From NCBI RefSeq assembly GCF_001469025.1, contig NZ_LNIZ01000001.1, forward strand, positions 62,001-126,000: DNA of 64,000 nt, read 5' to 3'. Made by a program: the position numbers and the translations under genes. Below, one piece after another: positions 1 to 9,968 of this stretch. This stretch comes from Trueperella bernardiae (GTDB taxonomy: Bacteria > Actinomycetota > Actinomycetes > Actinomycetales > Actinomycetaceae). Position 1 is the stretch's first letter. Each line of letters opens with the position of its first letter. Below the pieces are notes generated by a model. The model did not search any database. It saw nothing but the letters and a program-made list of their open reading frames with translations, and was not told where the DNA came from.

Positions 1-165
1 GTCGCGTCCGGCAACGGCAAAGGCCAGATCTTCGTGCGCGGCAAGGTGGTGGACACGGTGCCGGAGGCGGATATCGTGGAGACCCTCATCGCGCGCGCCC
101 GGATTGTGGCCGAGGAGCTGGGGCTTGCCGAGGATCCGGACTCGCATGTCGAAGTGATCGTCTAG
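1..165 (+). CDS. ispG: IspG C-terminus (partial): 4-hydroxy-3-methylbut-2-enyl diphosphate synthase
   Basis: Only the last 54 codons are in the window; the gene begins upstream. The visible segment [14 protein letters not shown] followed by [11 protein letters not shown] is the characteristic IspG/GcpE tail, which lies just after the Fe-S cysteine region (outside the window). The enzyme makes HMBPP from MEcPP in the non-mevalonate isoprenoid pathway. The stop TAG at 163–165 shares its G with the GTG start of the next gene, so the two are probably cotranscribed. The call rests on a short tail, but the motif and the downstream DUF4081/GNAT gene (a common actinobacterial neighbour of ispG) agree. 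Confidence 0.85.
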   Translation, partial: VASGNGKGQIFVRGKVVDTVPEADIVETLIARARIVAEELGLAEDPDSHVEVIV

Positions 166-1016
166 TGCGCTGGTTGCGCAGGCCCGGGCGGCTACGCCGG
201 CTGGGACCGGCCGACCGGCAGGCGGCCATCGACCTCCTCGCCACTGACCCCGTCGCCACCATCCTGGCCCGCGTCCCGATCGAGGAGGGATGGCCGCGTC
301 CCAGCCACGCGCTTGGTCTTTTCGACGACGCCGGTGTACTCACGGCCGTCGCCTGGAACGGCGCGAACCTGGTCCCCTTTGGTTTCGACGACGACGGCCT
401 GGACCTGCTCGCCGGCCATGTCCTGTCCACCCGCCGCATCTTCTCCTCGCTGGTGGGTCCGCGCGAGCAGGTGATGCCCCTGTGGGAGCGGATCGAATCC
501 GGGGTGGGCGTGGCGCGTGAGGTGCGCGAGAGCCAGCTGTCGATGGTATACGCCGGGCGTGAGAGCGTGGCGCCCGATCCCGAGGTGCGCCCGGCGCGCA
601 TCGGCGAGGGCGCGATCGTGTTGCCGGCGTCGGTGGCGATGTTCACCGAGGAGGTCGGCTACGATCCCCTCACCTACGGCTCGGGGTATTCGCACCGGGT
701 GCACGGGCTCGTGCGGGCGGGCCACACCTTCGTGCGGCTCGGGCGGGGCACGGATGGGCGCGAGCGCGTGGAGTTCAAGGCCGACATCGGGGCGCTGGCC
801 GGGGGAGTGGCGCAGATCCAGGGCGTGTGGACCGCGCCCGACCTGCGCGGGCAGGGGATTGCCACCGCCGCGATGGTGCAGGTGGCGCGGCTGGTTCAGG
901 CCACGATCGCGCCCACGGTCTCCCTCTACGTCAACGACTACAACCTGCCCGCCGTACGTGTGTACGAGAAGGCGGGATTTAAGACCGTGGGGGAGTACTC
1001 GACGATCTTGCTGTGA
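165..1016 (+). CDS. DUF4081/GNAT-family N-acetyltransferase
   Basis: A 283-aa protein with the two-part layout seen next to ispG in many actinobacteria. An N-terminal half of about 130 residues (DUF4081-like) is followed by a C-terminal GNAT fold. The acetyl-CoA loop RGQGIA lies near residue 227, followed by VSLYVNDYNLPAVRVYEKAGF, the usual GNAT strand 5 and end helix. The acceptor substrate is unknown. It starts at GTG 165, overlapping the ispG stop by one base, which implies translational coupling. No signal peptide or membrane segment is visible, so it is probably cytosolic. Confidence 0.8.
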   Translation: MRWLRRPGRLRRLGPADRQAAIDLLATDPVATILARVPIEEGWPRPSHALGLFDDAGVLTAVAWNGANLVPFGFDDDGLDLLAGHVLSTRRIFSSLVGPREQVMPLWERIESGVGVAREVRESQLSMVYAGRESVAPDPEVRPARIGEGAIVLPASVAMFTEEVGYDPLTYGSGYSHRVHGLVRAGHTFVRLGRGTDGRERVEFKADIGALAGGVAQIQGVWTAPDLRGQGIATAAMVQVARLVQATIAPTVSLYVNDYNLPAVRVYEKAGFKTVGEYSTILL

Positions 1017-1154
1017 GACGGGCGGTGCGGGAGCTGCGCGCGGAGAGTCGGGCATTCGGGCGAGAGGTGAGCGACGGCGTCGTGCGCTCGGTACACATGG
1101 TGGCCGAATACGGAATTGTCGGCCGGGGCATATACACTTGGCTTTGTGCTGAAA

Positions 1155-2933
1155 ATGTCTCATCTTTTTGTTAAGACCCTCCGCGAGAATCCGGCCGACG
1201 CCGAGGTCGATTCCCACAAGCTACTGGTGCGCGCAGGCTACATCCGCCGCGTGGCGCCGGGCATCTACACCTGGCTGCCGCTCGGCCTGCGGGTGCTGCG
1301 CAAGGTTGAGCAGATTATCCGTGAAGAGCTGGACGCCGCGGGCGCTCAGGAGATGCTCTTCCCGGGCCTGCTCCCGCGCGAGCCGTACGAGGCCACGAAC
1401 CGCTGGGAGGAGTACGGCGCGAACCTGTTCCGACTCAAGGACCGCCGCGAGAACGACTACCTGCTGGCGCCCACGCATGAGGAGATGTTCACCCTCGCGG
1501 TGAAGGACCAGTGCAGCTCGTACAAGGACCTGCCGCTGAACCTGTACCAGTTCCAGACCAAGTACCGCGATGAGGCCCGCCCGCGCGCCGGCCTGCTGCG
1601 CACGCGTGAATTCGTGATGAAGGACGCCTACTCCTTTGATGTGGATGACGCGGGCCTGGATGTCTCCTACCAGATCATGCGCGATGCTTACGAGCGCACG
1701 TTCACCCGGCTTGGCCTGCCCTACGTCATCTGCGCGGCCACGTCGGGCGCGATGGGCGGCTCGCGCTCGGAGGAGTTCCTCTCGCCCATCGAGGTGGGCG
1801 AGGACACGTTCGTGGTCTCCGACGGCGGGTATGCCGCCAACACAGAGGCCGTGACCACCGCGCCGCTACCGGAGCTGGACTTCGCGGGCGTGCCCGAGCA
1901 GGAGGTCGTGGCCACCCCGGACTGCAAGACCATCGAGGCGCTGGTGGACCTGGCGAACGACGTCATGCCGCGTGAGGACCGGCCCTGGCAGGCCTCGGAC
2001 ACGCTAAAGAACGTGGTCGTGGTGGCTACCCACCCCACCGGGGAGCGCGAGCTCGTGGTCATCGGTATGCCGGGTGACCGCGAGGCGGACCTCAAGCGCA
2101 TCGAAGCGAACATGGCGCCTGCCGAGATCGAGATGGCCACGGCCGATGACCTGGCCTCCCACCCCGAGCTCGTGCCCGGCTACATCGGCCCCAGCCGGAT
2201 CGGACCCAACTCGCCCGACCGCGTGGTGGGCGAAGACGGGGAGATCTCCGGCTCCGTGCGCTACTTCCTTGACCCGCACGTGGCCCGCGGATCGTCCTGG
2301 ATCACGGGCGCAGACGCCGAACAGCGCCACGCCTTCAACGTGGTCTACGGCCGCGACTTCGAGGCGGACGGCTTCGTGGAGGCGGTGGAGGTACGCGACG
2401 GCGACCAGGCCCCCGACGGGTCTGGACCGCTGCGCATCGAGCGCGGCATGGAGATCGGCCATATCTTCCAGCTGGGCCGCAAGTACGCCGAGGCGCTCGA
2501 TCTGACGGTGCTCGACCAGAACAGCAAGTCCGTGGTGGTGACCATGGGCTCCTACGGCATCGGCGTCTCGCGCGCGGTCGCCGCCCTCGCCGAGCTCAAC
2601 CACGACGACGCCGGCCTCATCTGGCCTGCCCACGTCGCCCCTGCCGTGGTACACGTGCTGGCCACCGGCAAGGACGCGGAGATCTTCGAGGCAGCCTCCG
2701 CCATTGCCGCCGAGCTGGACGCGGCCGGCGTGGAGGTCATCTACGACGACCGCCAGAAGGTCTCGGCCGGCGTGAAGTTCGCGGACTTCGAGCTTATCGG
2801 CGTGCCCTACGGCGTGGTCGTCGGGCGCGGCCTGAAGGACGGAAAGGTCGAGCTGCGCGATCGGCGCAGCGGCGAGCGGCGCGAGGTGGCGCTCGCGGAC
2901 GCGGTGGCCGAGGTCACCGCGATGATCGGCTAG
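1155..2933 (+). CDS. proS: Prolyl-tRNA synthetase (bacterial type)
   Basis: 592 aa when started at ATG 1155 ([17 protein letters not shown]). An in-frame start 39 nt upstream would add residues unlike the family. It charges tRNA-Pro. Class II motif 2 is in the segment from [12 protein letters not shown] to THEEMFT, with [13 protein letters not shown] after it. A large insertion (about residues 220–400) is the editing domain that clears Ala-tRNA-Pro, and motif 3 GSYGIGVSR is near residue 465. The C-terminus is the anticodon-binding domain. Length fits the long bacterial form. No clear ribosome binding site precedes the start. The 138-nt gap before it shows nothing else recognisable. The stop overlaps that of the convergent next gene. 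Confidence 0.97.
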   Translation: MSHLFVKTLRENPADAEVDSHKLLVRAGYIRRVAPGIYTWLPLGLRVLRKVEQIIREELDAAGAQEMLFPGLLPREPYEATNRWEEYGANLFRLKDRRENDYLLAPTHEEMFTLAVKDQCSSYKDLPLNLYQFQTKYRDEARPRAGLLRTREFVMKDAYSFDVDDAGLDVSYQIMRDAYERTFTRLGLPYVICAATSGAMGGSRSEEFLSPIEVGEDTFVVSDGGYAANTEAVTTAPLPELDFAGVPEQEVVATPDCKTIEALVDLANDVMPREDRPWQASDTLKNVVVVATHPTGERELVVIGMPGDREADLKRIEANMAPAEIEMATADDLASHPELVPGYIGPSRIGPNSPDRVVGEDGEISGSVRYFLDPHVARGSSWITGADAEQRHAFNVVYGRDFEADGFVEAVEVRDGDQAPDGSGPLRIERGMEIGHIFQLGRKYAEALDLTVLDQNSKSVVVTMGSYGIGVSRAVAALAELNHDDAGLIWPAHVAPAVVHVLATGKDAEIFEAASAIAAELDAAGVEVIYDDRQKVSAGVKFADFELIGVPYGVVVGRGLKDGKVELRDRRSGERREVALADAVAEVTAMIG

Positions 2934-3757
2934 CCTTCCGCATTCGCGAATTCGATCCCGGGCAGCGCCTCGATGAGAGGCGCGTCCGGGGTCTTCGCCA
3001 TGTGGCACACGAAGCTGGCGATCGCCTGCTTGCCAGCCGGGTCAGCCTGGGTGGCGGAGAAGGCCAGTTGGTCGATGAGCAGGTTGAAGGCGTCCTCCAC
3101 GTAGGGCCCTTCGGGTTCGGGTGCGATGACCGGGCGGTCGTCGGGTGCGCCTGAGGCGAGCTGGGCGTCGAGCAGGTCGGTCAGCTCGTCGATGCGGGCC
3201 AGTTCGGCGTCGCGCTGGCCGGCCGGGATGGTGGCGGCGTGCCACTCGAGCCACTGGCGTGCCGTTTCGATGTTGGCTACTGACACCCCGGAGTTGAGGG
3301 AGCGGGCCAGGTCGGACAGTTCGTACTCGCCGCACTGGTCGGCATCGGTGGCGCCCAGCGTGAGGGCGGAGATCCCCACCGAGGTGGCGATCGGTCCGAG
3401 CGAAGAATCGAGGGCGGCGCGGGAAAGCTCGAGGAGCTCGGCGTGGGTGTCGCTGCCGGCCACGTAGGGTTCGACAGGATTGGTGTAACCCTCGGGGGCG
3501 CCGTCGGGCCACGGCACCCACACACCGCCGAGGGCCTCGGCCCAGTGCGCGGCGACGTCGGCGAACGCCGGGTCGTCGCTGATGGCGGTTGCGCGCGCGG
3601 CGAGCATCTGGCGCTCGACCTCGGCGTCCGAGGCGGGGGCGGGGGAGACGTCGCGGTCCAGGTGCGCGCCCATGACCACCATGACGAGCGCGAACAGCGC
3701 GATCCCGAGTAACAGTGTGCCGATAAATGCCAGCGTGGAACCTTGCCGATGTGCCAT
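2930..3757 (-). CDS. Membrane-anchored or secreted protein of unknown function
   Basis: 275 aa from ATG 3757 ([11 protein letters not shown]), preceded on the minus strand by AGGA with 7 nt spacing; an in-frame start six codons upstream is less likely. One hydrophobic N-terminal segment (about residues 9–30) is a signal anchor or signal peptide. The rest is acidic, alanine-rich and probably helical and extracytoplasmic. Two cysteines (in ADQCGEYEL and SFVCHMAK) could form a disulfide. I do not recognise the family. Actinobacterial proS–rimP intervals often hold a ferritin-like DUF4439 gene and this could be a diverged relative, but no metal-binding Glu/His pattern is obvious. The stop overlaps the proS stop in the palindrome CTAG, and the promoter region is shared back-to-back with rimP. 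Confidence 0.7.
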   Translation of the reverse strand: MAHRQGSTLAFIGTLLLGIALFALVMVVMGAHLDRDVSPAPASDAEVERQMLAARATAISDDPAFADVAAHWAEALGGVWVPWPDGAPEGYTNPVEPYVAGSDTHAELLELSRAALDSSLGPIATSVGISALTLGATDADQCGEYELSDLARSLNSGVSVANIETARQWLEWHAATIPAGQRDAELARIDELTDLLDAQLASGAPDDRPVIAPEPEGPYVEDAFNLLIDQLAFSATQADPAGKQAIASFVCHMAKTPDAPLIEALPGIEFANAEG

Positions 3758-3760
3758 AAC

Positions 3761-3789
3761 TTTATCCTGCCACACGGCGCGGGTAGAAT
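3761..3789 (+). promoter_or_regulatory. rimP promoter, leaderless type
   Basis: TAGAAT at 3784–3789 is a strong -10 hexamer, with a weak -35 TTTATC at 3761–3766 and a 17-nt spacer. The -10 ends 7 nt before the rimP ATG (3797), so transcription should begin at or next to the start codon. No ribosome binding site is present. Confidence 0.6.
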
Positions 3790-3796
3790 TTCACGC

Positions 3797-4246
3797 ATGT
3801 CAAAGGTAACTGAAATCGTTGATCTCATCCGGCCCGCCATCGAGGGCCGGGGGCTCTTCCTGGAGGACGTGAAGCTCACGCGCGCCGGCAAGCACTCGGT
3901 GTTGCGCGTGACCATCGATCTGCCGTCCGGCCCGGGGAACGTGGATTCGGAGCAGCTGGCTGATGCCACGCGGGCCGTTTCCGCCACGCTTGATGAGGCC
4001 GATCCGATTTCGGGGGCCTACACGCTGGAGGTCTCCACGCCCGGAGCCGAGCGCAAGCTGAACGACGCCCGCCACTTTTCGCGCGCCCAGGGGCGCCTGG
4101 CCAACGTGGTGCTCACGAGTGGGGATGCGCTCACCGGCCGGGTTGAGGACATCGAAGGTGATAACGTAACACTTGCTCTGGATGGCGAACAGCGCGTGAT
4201 CGCGCTGGAGCAGATCGCCAAGGCTCACGTACAGATCGAGTTTTAG
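3797..4246 (+). CDS. rimP: Ribosome maturation factor RimP
   Basis: 149 aa, standard RimP length, beginning MSKVTEIVDLIRPAIEGRG. It assists late 30S subunit maturation. The N-terminal alpha/beta domain contains LRVTIDLPSGPGNVDSEQL, then the conserved YTLEVSTPGAERKL segment. The C-terminal SH3-like barrel includes LTGRVEDIEGDNVTL. It heads the cluster rimP–nusA–ylxR–infB found across bacteria. The start at 3797 is set by the -10 box 7 nt upstream; a longer in-frame start at 3743 would read through that promoter. Its stop TAG overlaps the nusA ribosome binding site. Confidence 0.95.
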   Translation: MSKVTEIVDLIRPAIEGRGLFLEDVKLTRAGKHSVLRVTIDLPSGPGNVDSEQLADATRAVSATLDEADPISGAYTLEVSTPGAERKLNDARHFSRAQGRLANVVLTSGDALTGRVEDIEGDNVTLALDGEQRVIALEQIAKAHVQIEF

Positions 4247-4254
4247 GAGGAACC

Positions 4255-5256
4255 ATGGACATCTCAATGAATGAGCTCAAGATCGTTGAAAGCGAGCTCG
4301 GGGTTGACCTGGATATCCTGCTCGGCGCGATCGAGGAGGCCCTCCTTCACGCCTACAACCGCGCGCCCGGCGCGATCCGCGGCGCGCGCATCGAGCTCAA
4401 TCGCTCCACGGGCGTGGTGACGGTGTGGGCGCCGGAGGAGGACGAGGAGGGCAACGTCATCGGCGAGTTTGACGACACGCCGAACGACTTCGGCCGGATT
4501 GCCACTTCCACCGCTCGCTCGATCATTGCCCAGCGCCTGCGTGACGCCGAATCGGCCCGCATCCTGGGCGATTTCAAGGGCAAGCAGGGCAAGATCGTAG
4601 CCGGCACGGTGGACACCACGGCCGGCCCGGGCGAATCACGCGACCTGTTCGTGGAGCTGGGCGACAACCGCGGCCTGCTGCGGGCTGAGGAGCAGGTGCC
4701 CACCGAGCGTTTTAAGCACGGGGACCTCATCCGCGCCCTCATCCTTGACATCAACGTCGGCCCGCGCGGGGCGTCGATCCGCCTGTCGCGCTCGCACCCG
4801 GATTTCGTCCGCGAGCTGTTCGCCACCGAGGTCCCGGAGATCGAGTCCGGGGTGGTGGAGATCGTGGCGCTCGCGCGCGAGGCGGGCCACCGCTCGAAGG
4901 TGGCCGTGTGGTCGAATGACCCGACTGTCGCGGCCAAGGGCGCGTGCATCGGCCCGAACGGGCAGCGCGTGCGAGCGGTGACCCAGGAGCTGCAGGGGGA
5001 GAAGATCGACATCGTCGATTACGACGACGACATCGCGCTTTTCATCGCCGCTGCCCTGTCGCCGGCCAGCGCCATCCGGGTAGATGTGCTCAATCGTGAC
5101 ACGCGTCAGGCGCGGGCGATCGTGCCTGACGATCAGGCCTCGCTCGCGATCGGCAAGGAGGCGCAGAACGTGCGCCTGGCCGCGAAGCTGACCGGGTGGT
5201 CGATCGACATTCGCAAGGCGTCCGAGGATAAGCGTTCGGCTCAAGAGTTGAGCTAA
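4255..5256 (+). CDS. nusA: Transcription termination/antitermination factor NusA
   Basis: 333 aa, the short actinobacterial form without the C-terminal acidic repeats of Proteobacteria. It binds RNA polymerase and nascent RNA to modulate pausing, termination and rRNA antitermination. The N-terminal polymerase-binding domain spans about 1–125. An S1 domain follows (RDLFVELGDNRGLLRAEEQV region), then two KH domains: SNDPTVAAKGACIGPNGQRV and the DDQASLAIGKEAQNVRLA segment. The start ATG 4255 has a perfect AGGAGG (4245–4250) overlapping the rimP stop codon, so translation of the two genes is likely coupled. Confidence 0.97.
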   Translation: MDISMNELKIVESELGVDLDILLGAIEEALLHAYNRAPGAIRGARIELNRSTGVVTVWAPEEDEEGNVIGEFDDTPNDFGRIATSTARSIIAQRLRDAESARILGDFKGKQGKIVAGTVDTTAGPGESRDLFVELGDNRGLLRAEEQVPTERFKHGDLIRALILDINVGPRGASIRLSRSHPDFVRELFATEVPEIESGVVEIVALAREAGHRSKVAVWSNDPTVAAKGACIGPNGQRVRAVTQELQGEKIDIVDYDDDIALFIAAALSPASAIRVDVLNRDTRQARAIVPDDQASLAIGKEAQNVRLAAKLTGWSIDIRKASEDKRSAQELS

Positions 5257-5296
5257 CTCACCCGGGCCGGCCGTGCCCAGTACTTCGCGGGTGGGA

Positions 5297-5302
5297 TAGA
5301 CT
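5297..5302 (+). promoter_or_regulatory. Possible -10 box (TAGACT) before ylxR–infB
   Basis: TAGACT lies in the 55-nt nusA–ylxR gap, ending 9 nt before the ylxR ATG. The 10-mer TAGACTAGCT here (5297–5306) recurs exactly in front of rpsO (20004–20013). No convincing -35 is seen. It would give an internal promoter so that ylxR and infB are not wholly dependent on the rimP promoter. Confidence 0.45.
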
Positions 5303-5311
5303 AGCTTAGGT

Positions 5312-5596
5312 ATGTCATCACACTCTCGTTCCGTATCCATGCGCACATGCGTCGGTTGCCGAGGTGTTGTACATTCCCACGAACTTCTTCGTATCGCGCT
5401 GAAGGATGGGGCGGCTGTCCCCGATCCTGATCGCGCGGCGGGAGGGCGCGGGGCGTGGGTCCATCCCACGCCCGAATGTGTCGAGTTGGCGTTGCGTAAA
5501 CGTGCGCTGAATCGTGCTTTTCGGTGCGAGGTCAGTGACGAGGCGATGCGCCTCTTGGCTCGAGAAATGACCGATGGGCGCAAGCCCAAGAGATGA
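5312..5596 (+). CDS. ylxR: YlxR family (DUF448) RNA-binding protein
   Basis: 94 aa with the family hallmark RTCVGCR at residues 11–17 and a GGRGAWVHP segment in the middle. YlxR proteins are small basic nucleic-acid-binding proteins; in Bacillus the family member has been linked to RNase P and to transcription effects. Position between nusA and infB is the standard one. The start ATG 5312 has no good ribosome binding site, and the -10 box at 5297 suggests a very short leader. An internal ATG at residue 10 is an alternative start. Confidence 0.9.
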   Translation: MSSHSRSVSMRTCVGCRGVVHSHELLRIALKDGAAVPDPDRAAGGRGAWVHPTPECVELALRKRALNRAFRCEVSDEAMRLLAREMTDGRKPKR

Positions 5597-5697
5597 AAGC
5601 GGGTAGAAAGCCGATGGGCACCCGATGAGTACCCAGCGATGAGCTGTCTGCAAGAGGTCTGACGCCGGAGCGCGCGGACCAAAGAATAAGGAGAACT

Positions 5698-8436
5698 GTG
5701 GCAAAGGTCCGCGTACATGAACTCGCCAAGGAAATCGGCGTGACGTCCAAGAGGCTCTTGGAAGTGCTGAAGGAAAGTGGCGAATTTGTAACCTCGGCGT
5801 CCTCGAGTATCGAGGCACCTGTCGTGCGTAAGGCACGCGAATATTTTGACAAGCATCCTGAGGATGTGAAGAAGCCCTCGGGTAAGGGCGCAAAGAAAGC
5901 GCCCGCCAAGGCCCAGGCCGCCCCCGCGGCTTCGGCTACCAGCGACAAGCAGGAGGCTCAGCCTGCCGCGAAGTCGGCCCCGACTCCGGCCGCGATGGCC
6001 TCCAAGTCGTCCGATAAGCCCGCCCCGGGCCCGCGCGTCGCTGACGAAAACAAGGATGCGGCGCAGGAGGCGCCCGAGGCGAAGGCAGCCGAACCGAAGG
6101 CCACCCCGGCCTCGGCCAACAAGCGTACGATCGCCACCCCGGGTGAGGCCGCTCGCTCGGCCCAGGCCGCGCGCGATGCGGCCCCGCCGCGCCCGCAGCC
6201 GCGCCGTGGAGGTCCGCGTCCGGGTAACTCGCCGTTTGCGTCCAAGCAGGGGATGGGGCGCCCGCGTCCGGGTAACTCGCCGTTCGCGCCGAAGCAGGGC
6301 ATGCGTTCGGATTCGGCGAAGAAGACTCCGAAGCCGGCGGGCGGTCCGCGCCCGTCACCGAACATGATGCCGGAGCACATCAAGACTGACGCGAACCGTA
6401 GCCGCGGCCGCGGCAGGCCGGCCACCACCGGTGGTAACACCTTCGGCACGTCGAACAACCAGCGCGGGGGCGGCTTCGTCCGCTCCGGCGGTAAGGCGCG
6501 TGGCGGTTCCACGGCCGGAGCGTTTGGTAAGCGCAACGGCGGTAGCCGTCGCAAGTCGAAGCGGATGAAGCGCCAGGAGTGGGAGGAGCAGCAAAATCCG
6601 ATGGTCGCCGGCATTTCGGTGCCGCGCGGCAACGGGCAGACTGTGCGCGTGCGCGCGGGCTCCTCTCTGGCTGACTTCGCTGAGCGTATCGACGCCGATC
6701 CGGCGGCGCTGGTGACAGTCCTGTTCCGCATGGGCGAGATGGCCACCGCCAACCAGTCGCTTGATGAGGATACGTTCCAGCTGCTGGGTGCCGAGCTCGG
6801 CTACGACATCAAGATTATGAGCCCGGAGGATGAGGATCGCGAGATCCTCGAGGCCTTCGATATTGATCTGGAAGCCGAGCGCGAGGAGACCGATCCGGAG
6901 GATCTGCTTCCTCGCCCGCCGGTGGTCACGGTCATGGGTCACGTCGATCACGGTAAGACCAAGCTGCTCGACGCGATCCGCAATGAGGACGTGGCGCTGG
7001 GCGAGGCTGGTGGCATCACCCAGAACATCGGCGCTTACCAGACGCACGTGGATGTGGAGGGCGAACGCCGCTCGATCACCTTCATCGATACCCCGGGTCA
7101 CGAGGCGTTCACGCAGATGCGTGCCCGCGGTGCGGACGTCACCGACGTCGCCATCCTCGTGGTGGCCGCGAACGACGGCGTCATGCCGCAGACCGTGGAG
7201 GCGATCAACCACGTGCAGGCGGCTGACGTGCCGATCGTGGTGGCCGTCAACAAGATCGACGTCGACGGCGCGAACCCGGCGAAGGTCCGCGCACAGCTGA
7301 CCGAGTACGGCCTGGTGGCGGAAGATTACGGCGGCGACGTGCCGTTCGTGGACATCTCGGCCAAGCAGCGCATCAACATCGGCGAGCTGTTGTCCACCGT
7401 GGTCGCCACCTCGGACATCCTCGTGGAGCCGAAGGCGGACCCGGACAAGGCCGCGCGCGGTGTGGCGATCGAGGCGAAGCTCGACCAGGGCCGCGGCTCA
7501 GTCATCACCGCCCTCATTCAGGACGGCACGCTCCACATTGGCGATTCGATCGTGGTGGGCACGGCCTACGGCCGCGTGCGCGCGATGATTGACGAGCACG
7601 GCAACAACGTGGACGAGGCCGGACCGTCGCGCCCCGTCCAGGTGCTGGGCCTGACCTCGGTGCCGGGTGCTGGCGACCAGCTCATTGTTGCCGACGACGA
7701 CCGCACCGCCCGCCAGATCGCCGAGCGCCGCGAGGCGGCCAAGCGCGCCGCCACGCTGGCCAAGCGCCGCAAGCGCATCTCGCTCGAGGACCTCACGGCC
7801 GCGATCGAGGAGGGCAAGGTTGAGACCCTCAACCTCATCATCAAGGGTGACTCCTCCGGTTCGGTTGAGGCCCTCGAGGCCAGCCTCCTCGAGATCGAGG
7901 TGGGCCAGGGCGAGGTCGAGTTGCAGGTCATCCACCGCGGCGTGGGTGCTGTCACCCAGTCGGACGTGGACCTGGCGACCGTGGATAACGCGGTCATCAT
8001 CGGCTTCAACGTCCGCCCCGCCGAGCGGGTGCAGGAGCTGGCCGACCAGGAAGGCGTGGAGATGAAGTTCTACAACGTCATCTACTCCGCGATCGACGAG
8101 GTCGAGGCCGCGCTCAAGGGCAAGCTCAAGCCGATCTACGAAGAGGTCGAGGTGGGCACCGCGGAGATCCGCCAGGTGTTCCGCTCGGGCAAGTTCGGCA
8201 ACATCGCGGGCTCGATCGTGCGCAGCGGCACGATCAACCGTGGCCACAAGGCGCGCCTGGTGCGCGATGGCGTGGTTGTTGCTCCGGAGCTGACGATCGA
8301 GTCCCTGCGCCGCGAGAAGGATGACGTGACGGTGGTTCGTGAGGGCTACGAGTGTGGTATCACGCTCGGCTTCAACGACATCGCCGAGGGCGACATCATC
8401 GAGACGTGGGAGATGCGCGAAAAGCCGCGCGACTAA
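5698..8436 (+). CDS. infB: Translation initiation factor IF-2
   Basis: 912 aa from GTG 5698, with AAGGAG at 5688–5693. This GTPase places fMet-tRNA in the ribosomal P site. An IF2N module ([19 protein letters not shown]) is followed by a long Ala/Pro/Lys/Arg-rich linker to about residue 300, then a second IF2N module (about 320–370). G1 GHVDHGKT is at 414–421, G3 DTPGHEAF near 463 and G4 NKID near 517, followed by domains II, III and C. The linker contains a duplicated [12 protein letters not shown] unit (bases about 6218–6303). Linker length varies widely in this family. Confidence 0.98.
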   Translation: MAKVRVHELAKEIGVTSKRLLEVLKESGEFVTSASSSIEAPVVRKAREYFDKHPEDVKKPSGKGAKKAPAKAQAAPAASATSDKQEAQPAAKSAPTPAAMASKSSDKPAPGPRVADENKDAAQEAPEAKAAEPKATPASANKRTIATPGEAARSAQAARDAAPPRPQPRRGGPRPGNSPFASKQGMGRPRPGNSPFAPKQGMRSDSAKKTPKPAGGPRPSPNMMPEHIKTDANRSRGRGRPATTGGNTFGTSNNQRGGGFVRSGGKARGGSTAGAFGKRNGGSRRKSKRMKRQEWEEQQNPMVAGISVPRGNGQTVRVRAGSSLADFAERIDADPAALVTVLFRMGEMATANQSLDEDTFQLLGAELGYDIKIMSPEDEDREILEAFDIDLEAEREETDPEDLLPRPPVVTVMGHVDHGKTKLLDAIRNEDVALGEAGGITQNIGAYQTHVDVEGERRSITFIDTPGHEAFTQMRARGADVTDVAILVVAANDGVMPQTVEAINHVQAADVPIVVAVNKIDVDGANPAKVRAQLTEYGLVAEDYGGDVPFVDISAKQRINIGELLSTVVATSDILVEPKADPDKAARGVAIEAKLDQGRGSVITALIQDGTLHIGDSIVVGTAYGRVRAMIDEHGNNVDEAGPSRPVQVLGLTSVPGAGDQLIVADDDRTARQIAERREAAKRAATLAKRRKRISLEDLTAAIEEGKVETLNLIIKGDSSGSVEALEASLLEIEVGQGEVELQVIHRGVGAVTQSDVDLATVDNAVIIGFNVRPAERVQELADQEGVEMKFYNVIYSAIDEVEAALKGKLKPIYEEVEVGTAEIRQVFRSGKFGNIAGSIVRSGTINRGHKARLVRDGVVVAPELTIESLRREKDDVTVVREGYECGITLGFNDIAEGDIIETWEMREKPRD

Positions 8437-8443
8437 GTGGCAC

Positions 8444-8493
8444 GCGGGGCGCCGGGGAGGCGCCCCGCGGCATTCGCGCCCGCATGCGGGCGC
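8444..8493. repeat. Two perfect inverted repeats in the infB–rbfA gap
   Basis: The first is a 10-bp stem (GCGGGGCGCC at 8444–8453 with its complement at 8459–8468) around a 5-nt loop. The second is an 18-bp perfect palindrome at 8476–8493 (GCGCCCGCATGCGGGCGC). Neither is followed by a T-run, so they are poor intrinsic terminators. They may be mRNA processing or stability structures between infB and the rbfA ribosome binding site. Confidence 0.6.
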
Positions 8494-8511
8494 CTGACGC
8501 AAAGGAGAACC

Positions 8512-8949
8512 ATGGCCAATACACGTGTTGATCGGGTAGCGGATCAGATTCACCAGATCGTTGCCCGGCTTATCGATACCAAGTTGAAGGACCCGCGCCT
8601 GGGAATGGTGACGGTGACCGACGTGCGCGTGACGGGGGACCTCCAGCATGCCTCCGTGTTTTACACGGTGATGGGATCGGAGGAGGAGCGCCGTCAGTCG
8701 GGCCACGCGCTCGAGTCGGCGAAGGGGATGATCCGTTCGGCGGTGGGCAAGCAGCTCGGCCTGCGCTTGACCCCGTCGATCGAGTTCCTGCTCGATTCCC
8801 TCCCCGAATCGTCCCGCGCGATGGAGGACCTGCTCGCGGCTGCCCGCCAGCGCGATGATGACATCCGCAAGCGCGCCGAGGGCGCCGTGCCCGCGGGCGG
8901 GGAGAACCCCTACCGCAGCCAGTTCGAGGACGCCGAGGGCGAGGAGTAG
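8512..8949 (+). CDS. rbfA: Ribosome-binding factor A
   Basis: 145 aa. RbfA binds the 30S subunit and helps 16S 5'-end maturation. The start ATG 8512 has AAAGGAG 5 nt upstream; an in-frame start at 8437 would cover two strong hairpins and is rejected. The KH-like fold shows DPRLGMVTVTDVRVTGDL, then the ASVFYTVMG strand and LRLTPSIEFLLDSLPE near the end, all typical of the family. The stop TAG shares its last base with the truB GTG start. Confidence 0.97.
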   Translation: MANTRVDRVADQIHQIVARLIDTKLKDPRLGMVTVTDVRVTGDLQHASVFYTVMGSEEERRQSGHALESAKGMIRSAVGKQLGLRLTPSIEFLLDSLPESSRAMEDLLAAARQRDDDIRKRAEGAVPAGGENPYRSQFEDAEGEE

Positions 8950-9968
8950 TGCCGAAGGGGCGGGAGCGGAACCGCCAGCGGGCCATCGCCCGCCAGGCGC
9001 GCCCGAAGCCCTGGGGCGAGTTGCCGCGCGGCGAGGCGCCGTGTGAGGGGCTGCTGCTGATCGACAAGGATCGCGGCGTGACCTCGCACGATGTGGTCGG
9101 CGCGCTGCGCCGCCTGGGCGCCACCCGGCAGGTGGGCCACGCCGGCACGCTTGACCCGATGGCTACCGGCCTGCTCATCGTGGCCACCGGCCGGCTGACG
9201 AAGCTTATCCAGTACCTCGTGGGCGCGGACAAGACCTACGAGGCGCGCATCCGGCTCGGGGTCGGATCAAGTACCGACGACGCCGAGGGCGAGCTGACGC
9301 CGGCCGAACCGCCGGTGGCCTCGGACGCGGCGATCGACGCGGCGCTGGCCGCCCTCACGGGCGACATCATGCAGGTGCCCTCCACGGTCTCCGCGATCAA
9401 GGTGGATGGCAAGCGCGCCCATGATTTGGCGCGTGAGGGGGAGAGCGTCGAGCTCGCCGCCCGCCCCATCCGCATCGAGCGCTTCGAGCGCACCGGCCTG
9501 GTCGAGCGCAGTCAGATCCAGCTCGGCGGGCGGGATGTGGCGGTTGCCGACTTCGACGTCGTCGTCACCGCATCGAGCGGAACGTACGTGCGGGCGCTTG
9601 CCCGCGACGTCGGCGAGGCGATCGGAACCCGCGCGCACTTAACCTCCCTGCGCCGCACGCAGATCGGGCCCTGGCACGTCGACGACGCGCGGACGGTCGC
9701 CCAGCTGCGTGACCTGGCAAGCATAGGGGAGCAGTTGCCCGCGGCCTCGATGGCGCAAGTGTGCCGGCAGGTCTTCCCCGTCATGGCGATCGACGACGCC
9801 GAGGCCCGCGCCCTGCGCAACGGTCTGTTCATCGACAAGCGGACGGCCTCCACGGAGGGAACGCGCGGCGAGCCCTGGCCTGCTGCCACGTTCGTGGGCG
9901 ACGAGCCGGCGGCGCTGGTCTCGCCCCGCTCGGGCAAGCTCAAGCCGGATCTGCAGCTCACGCTATGA
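8949..9968 (+). CDS. truB: tRNA pseudouridine(55) synthase
   Basis: 339 aa, forming pseudouridine 55 in the T-loop of tRNAs. The catalytic aspartate is D69 in HAGTLDPMATGLL; upstream is GLLLIDKDRGVTSHDVV and downstream KTYEARIRLG, both standard TruB segments. An N-terminal basic extension of about 30 residues (KGRERNRQRAIARQARPK) precedes the core, as in other actinobacteria. GTG start 8949 overlaps the rbfA stop. The stop TGA (9966–9968) lies inside the ATGA that starts the histidine kinase gene, so a regulator pair is translationally coupled to an RNA-modification gene. Confidence 0.97.
   Translation: MPKGRERNRQRAIARQARPKPWGELPRGEAPCEGLLLIDKDRGVTSHDVVGALRRLGATRQVGHAGTLDPMATGLLIVATGRLTKLIQYLVGADKTYEARIRLGVGSSTDDAEGELTPAEPPVASDAAIDAALAALTGDIMQVPSTVSAIKVDGKRAHDLAREGESVELAARPIRIERFERTGLVERSQIQLGGRDVAVADFDVVVTASSGTYVRALARDVGEAIGTRAHLTSLRRTQIGPWHVDDARTVAQLRDLASIGEQLPAASMAQVCRQVFPVMAIDDAEARALRNGLFIDKRTASTEGTRGEPWPAATFVGDEPAALVSPRSGKLKPDLQLTL

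Noticed and set aside
1017-1154. Possible promoter (TATACA at 1131) for proS
   Set aside because: The hexamer lacks the final T of TANNNT and any -35, and its distance to ATG 1155 (18 nt) fits neither a leaderless start nor a leader with a ribosome binding site.
6218-6303. Direct repeats in infB as a CRISPR-like or mobile repeat
   Set aside because: They are codon-level duplication of a linker peptide (RPGNSPFA), in frame, only two copies, with no spacers.
8444-8468. Strong hairpin after infB as an intrinsic terminator
   Set aside because: No T-run follows, and rbfA–truB would be left without a visible promoter.
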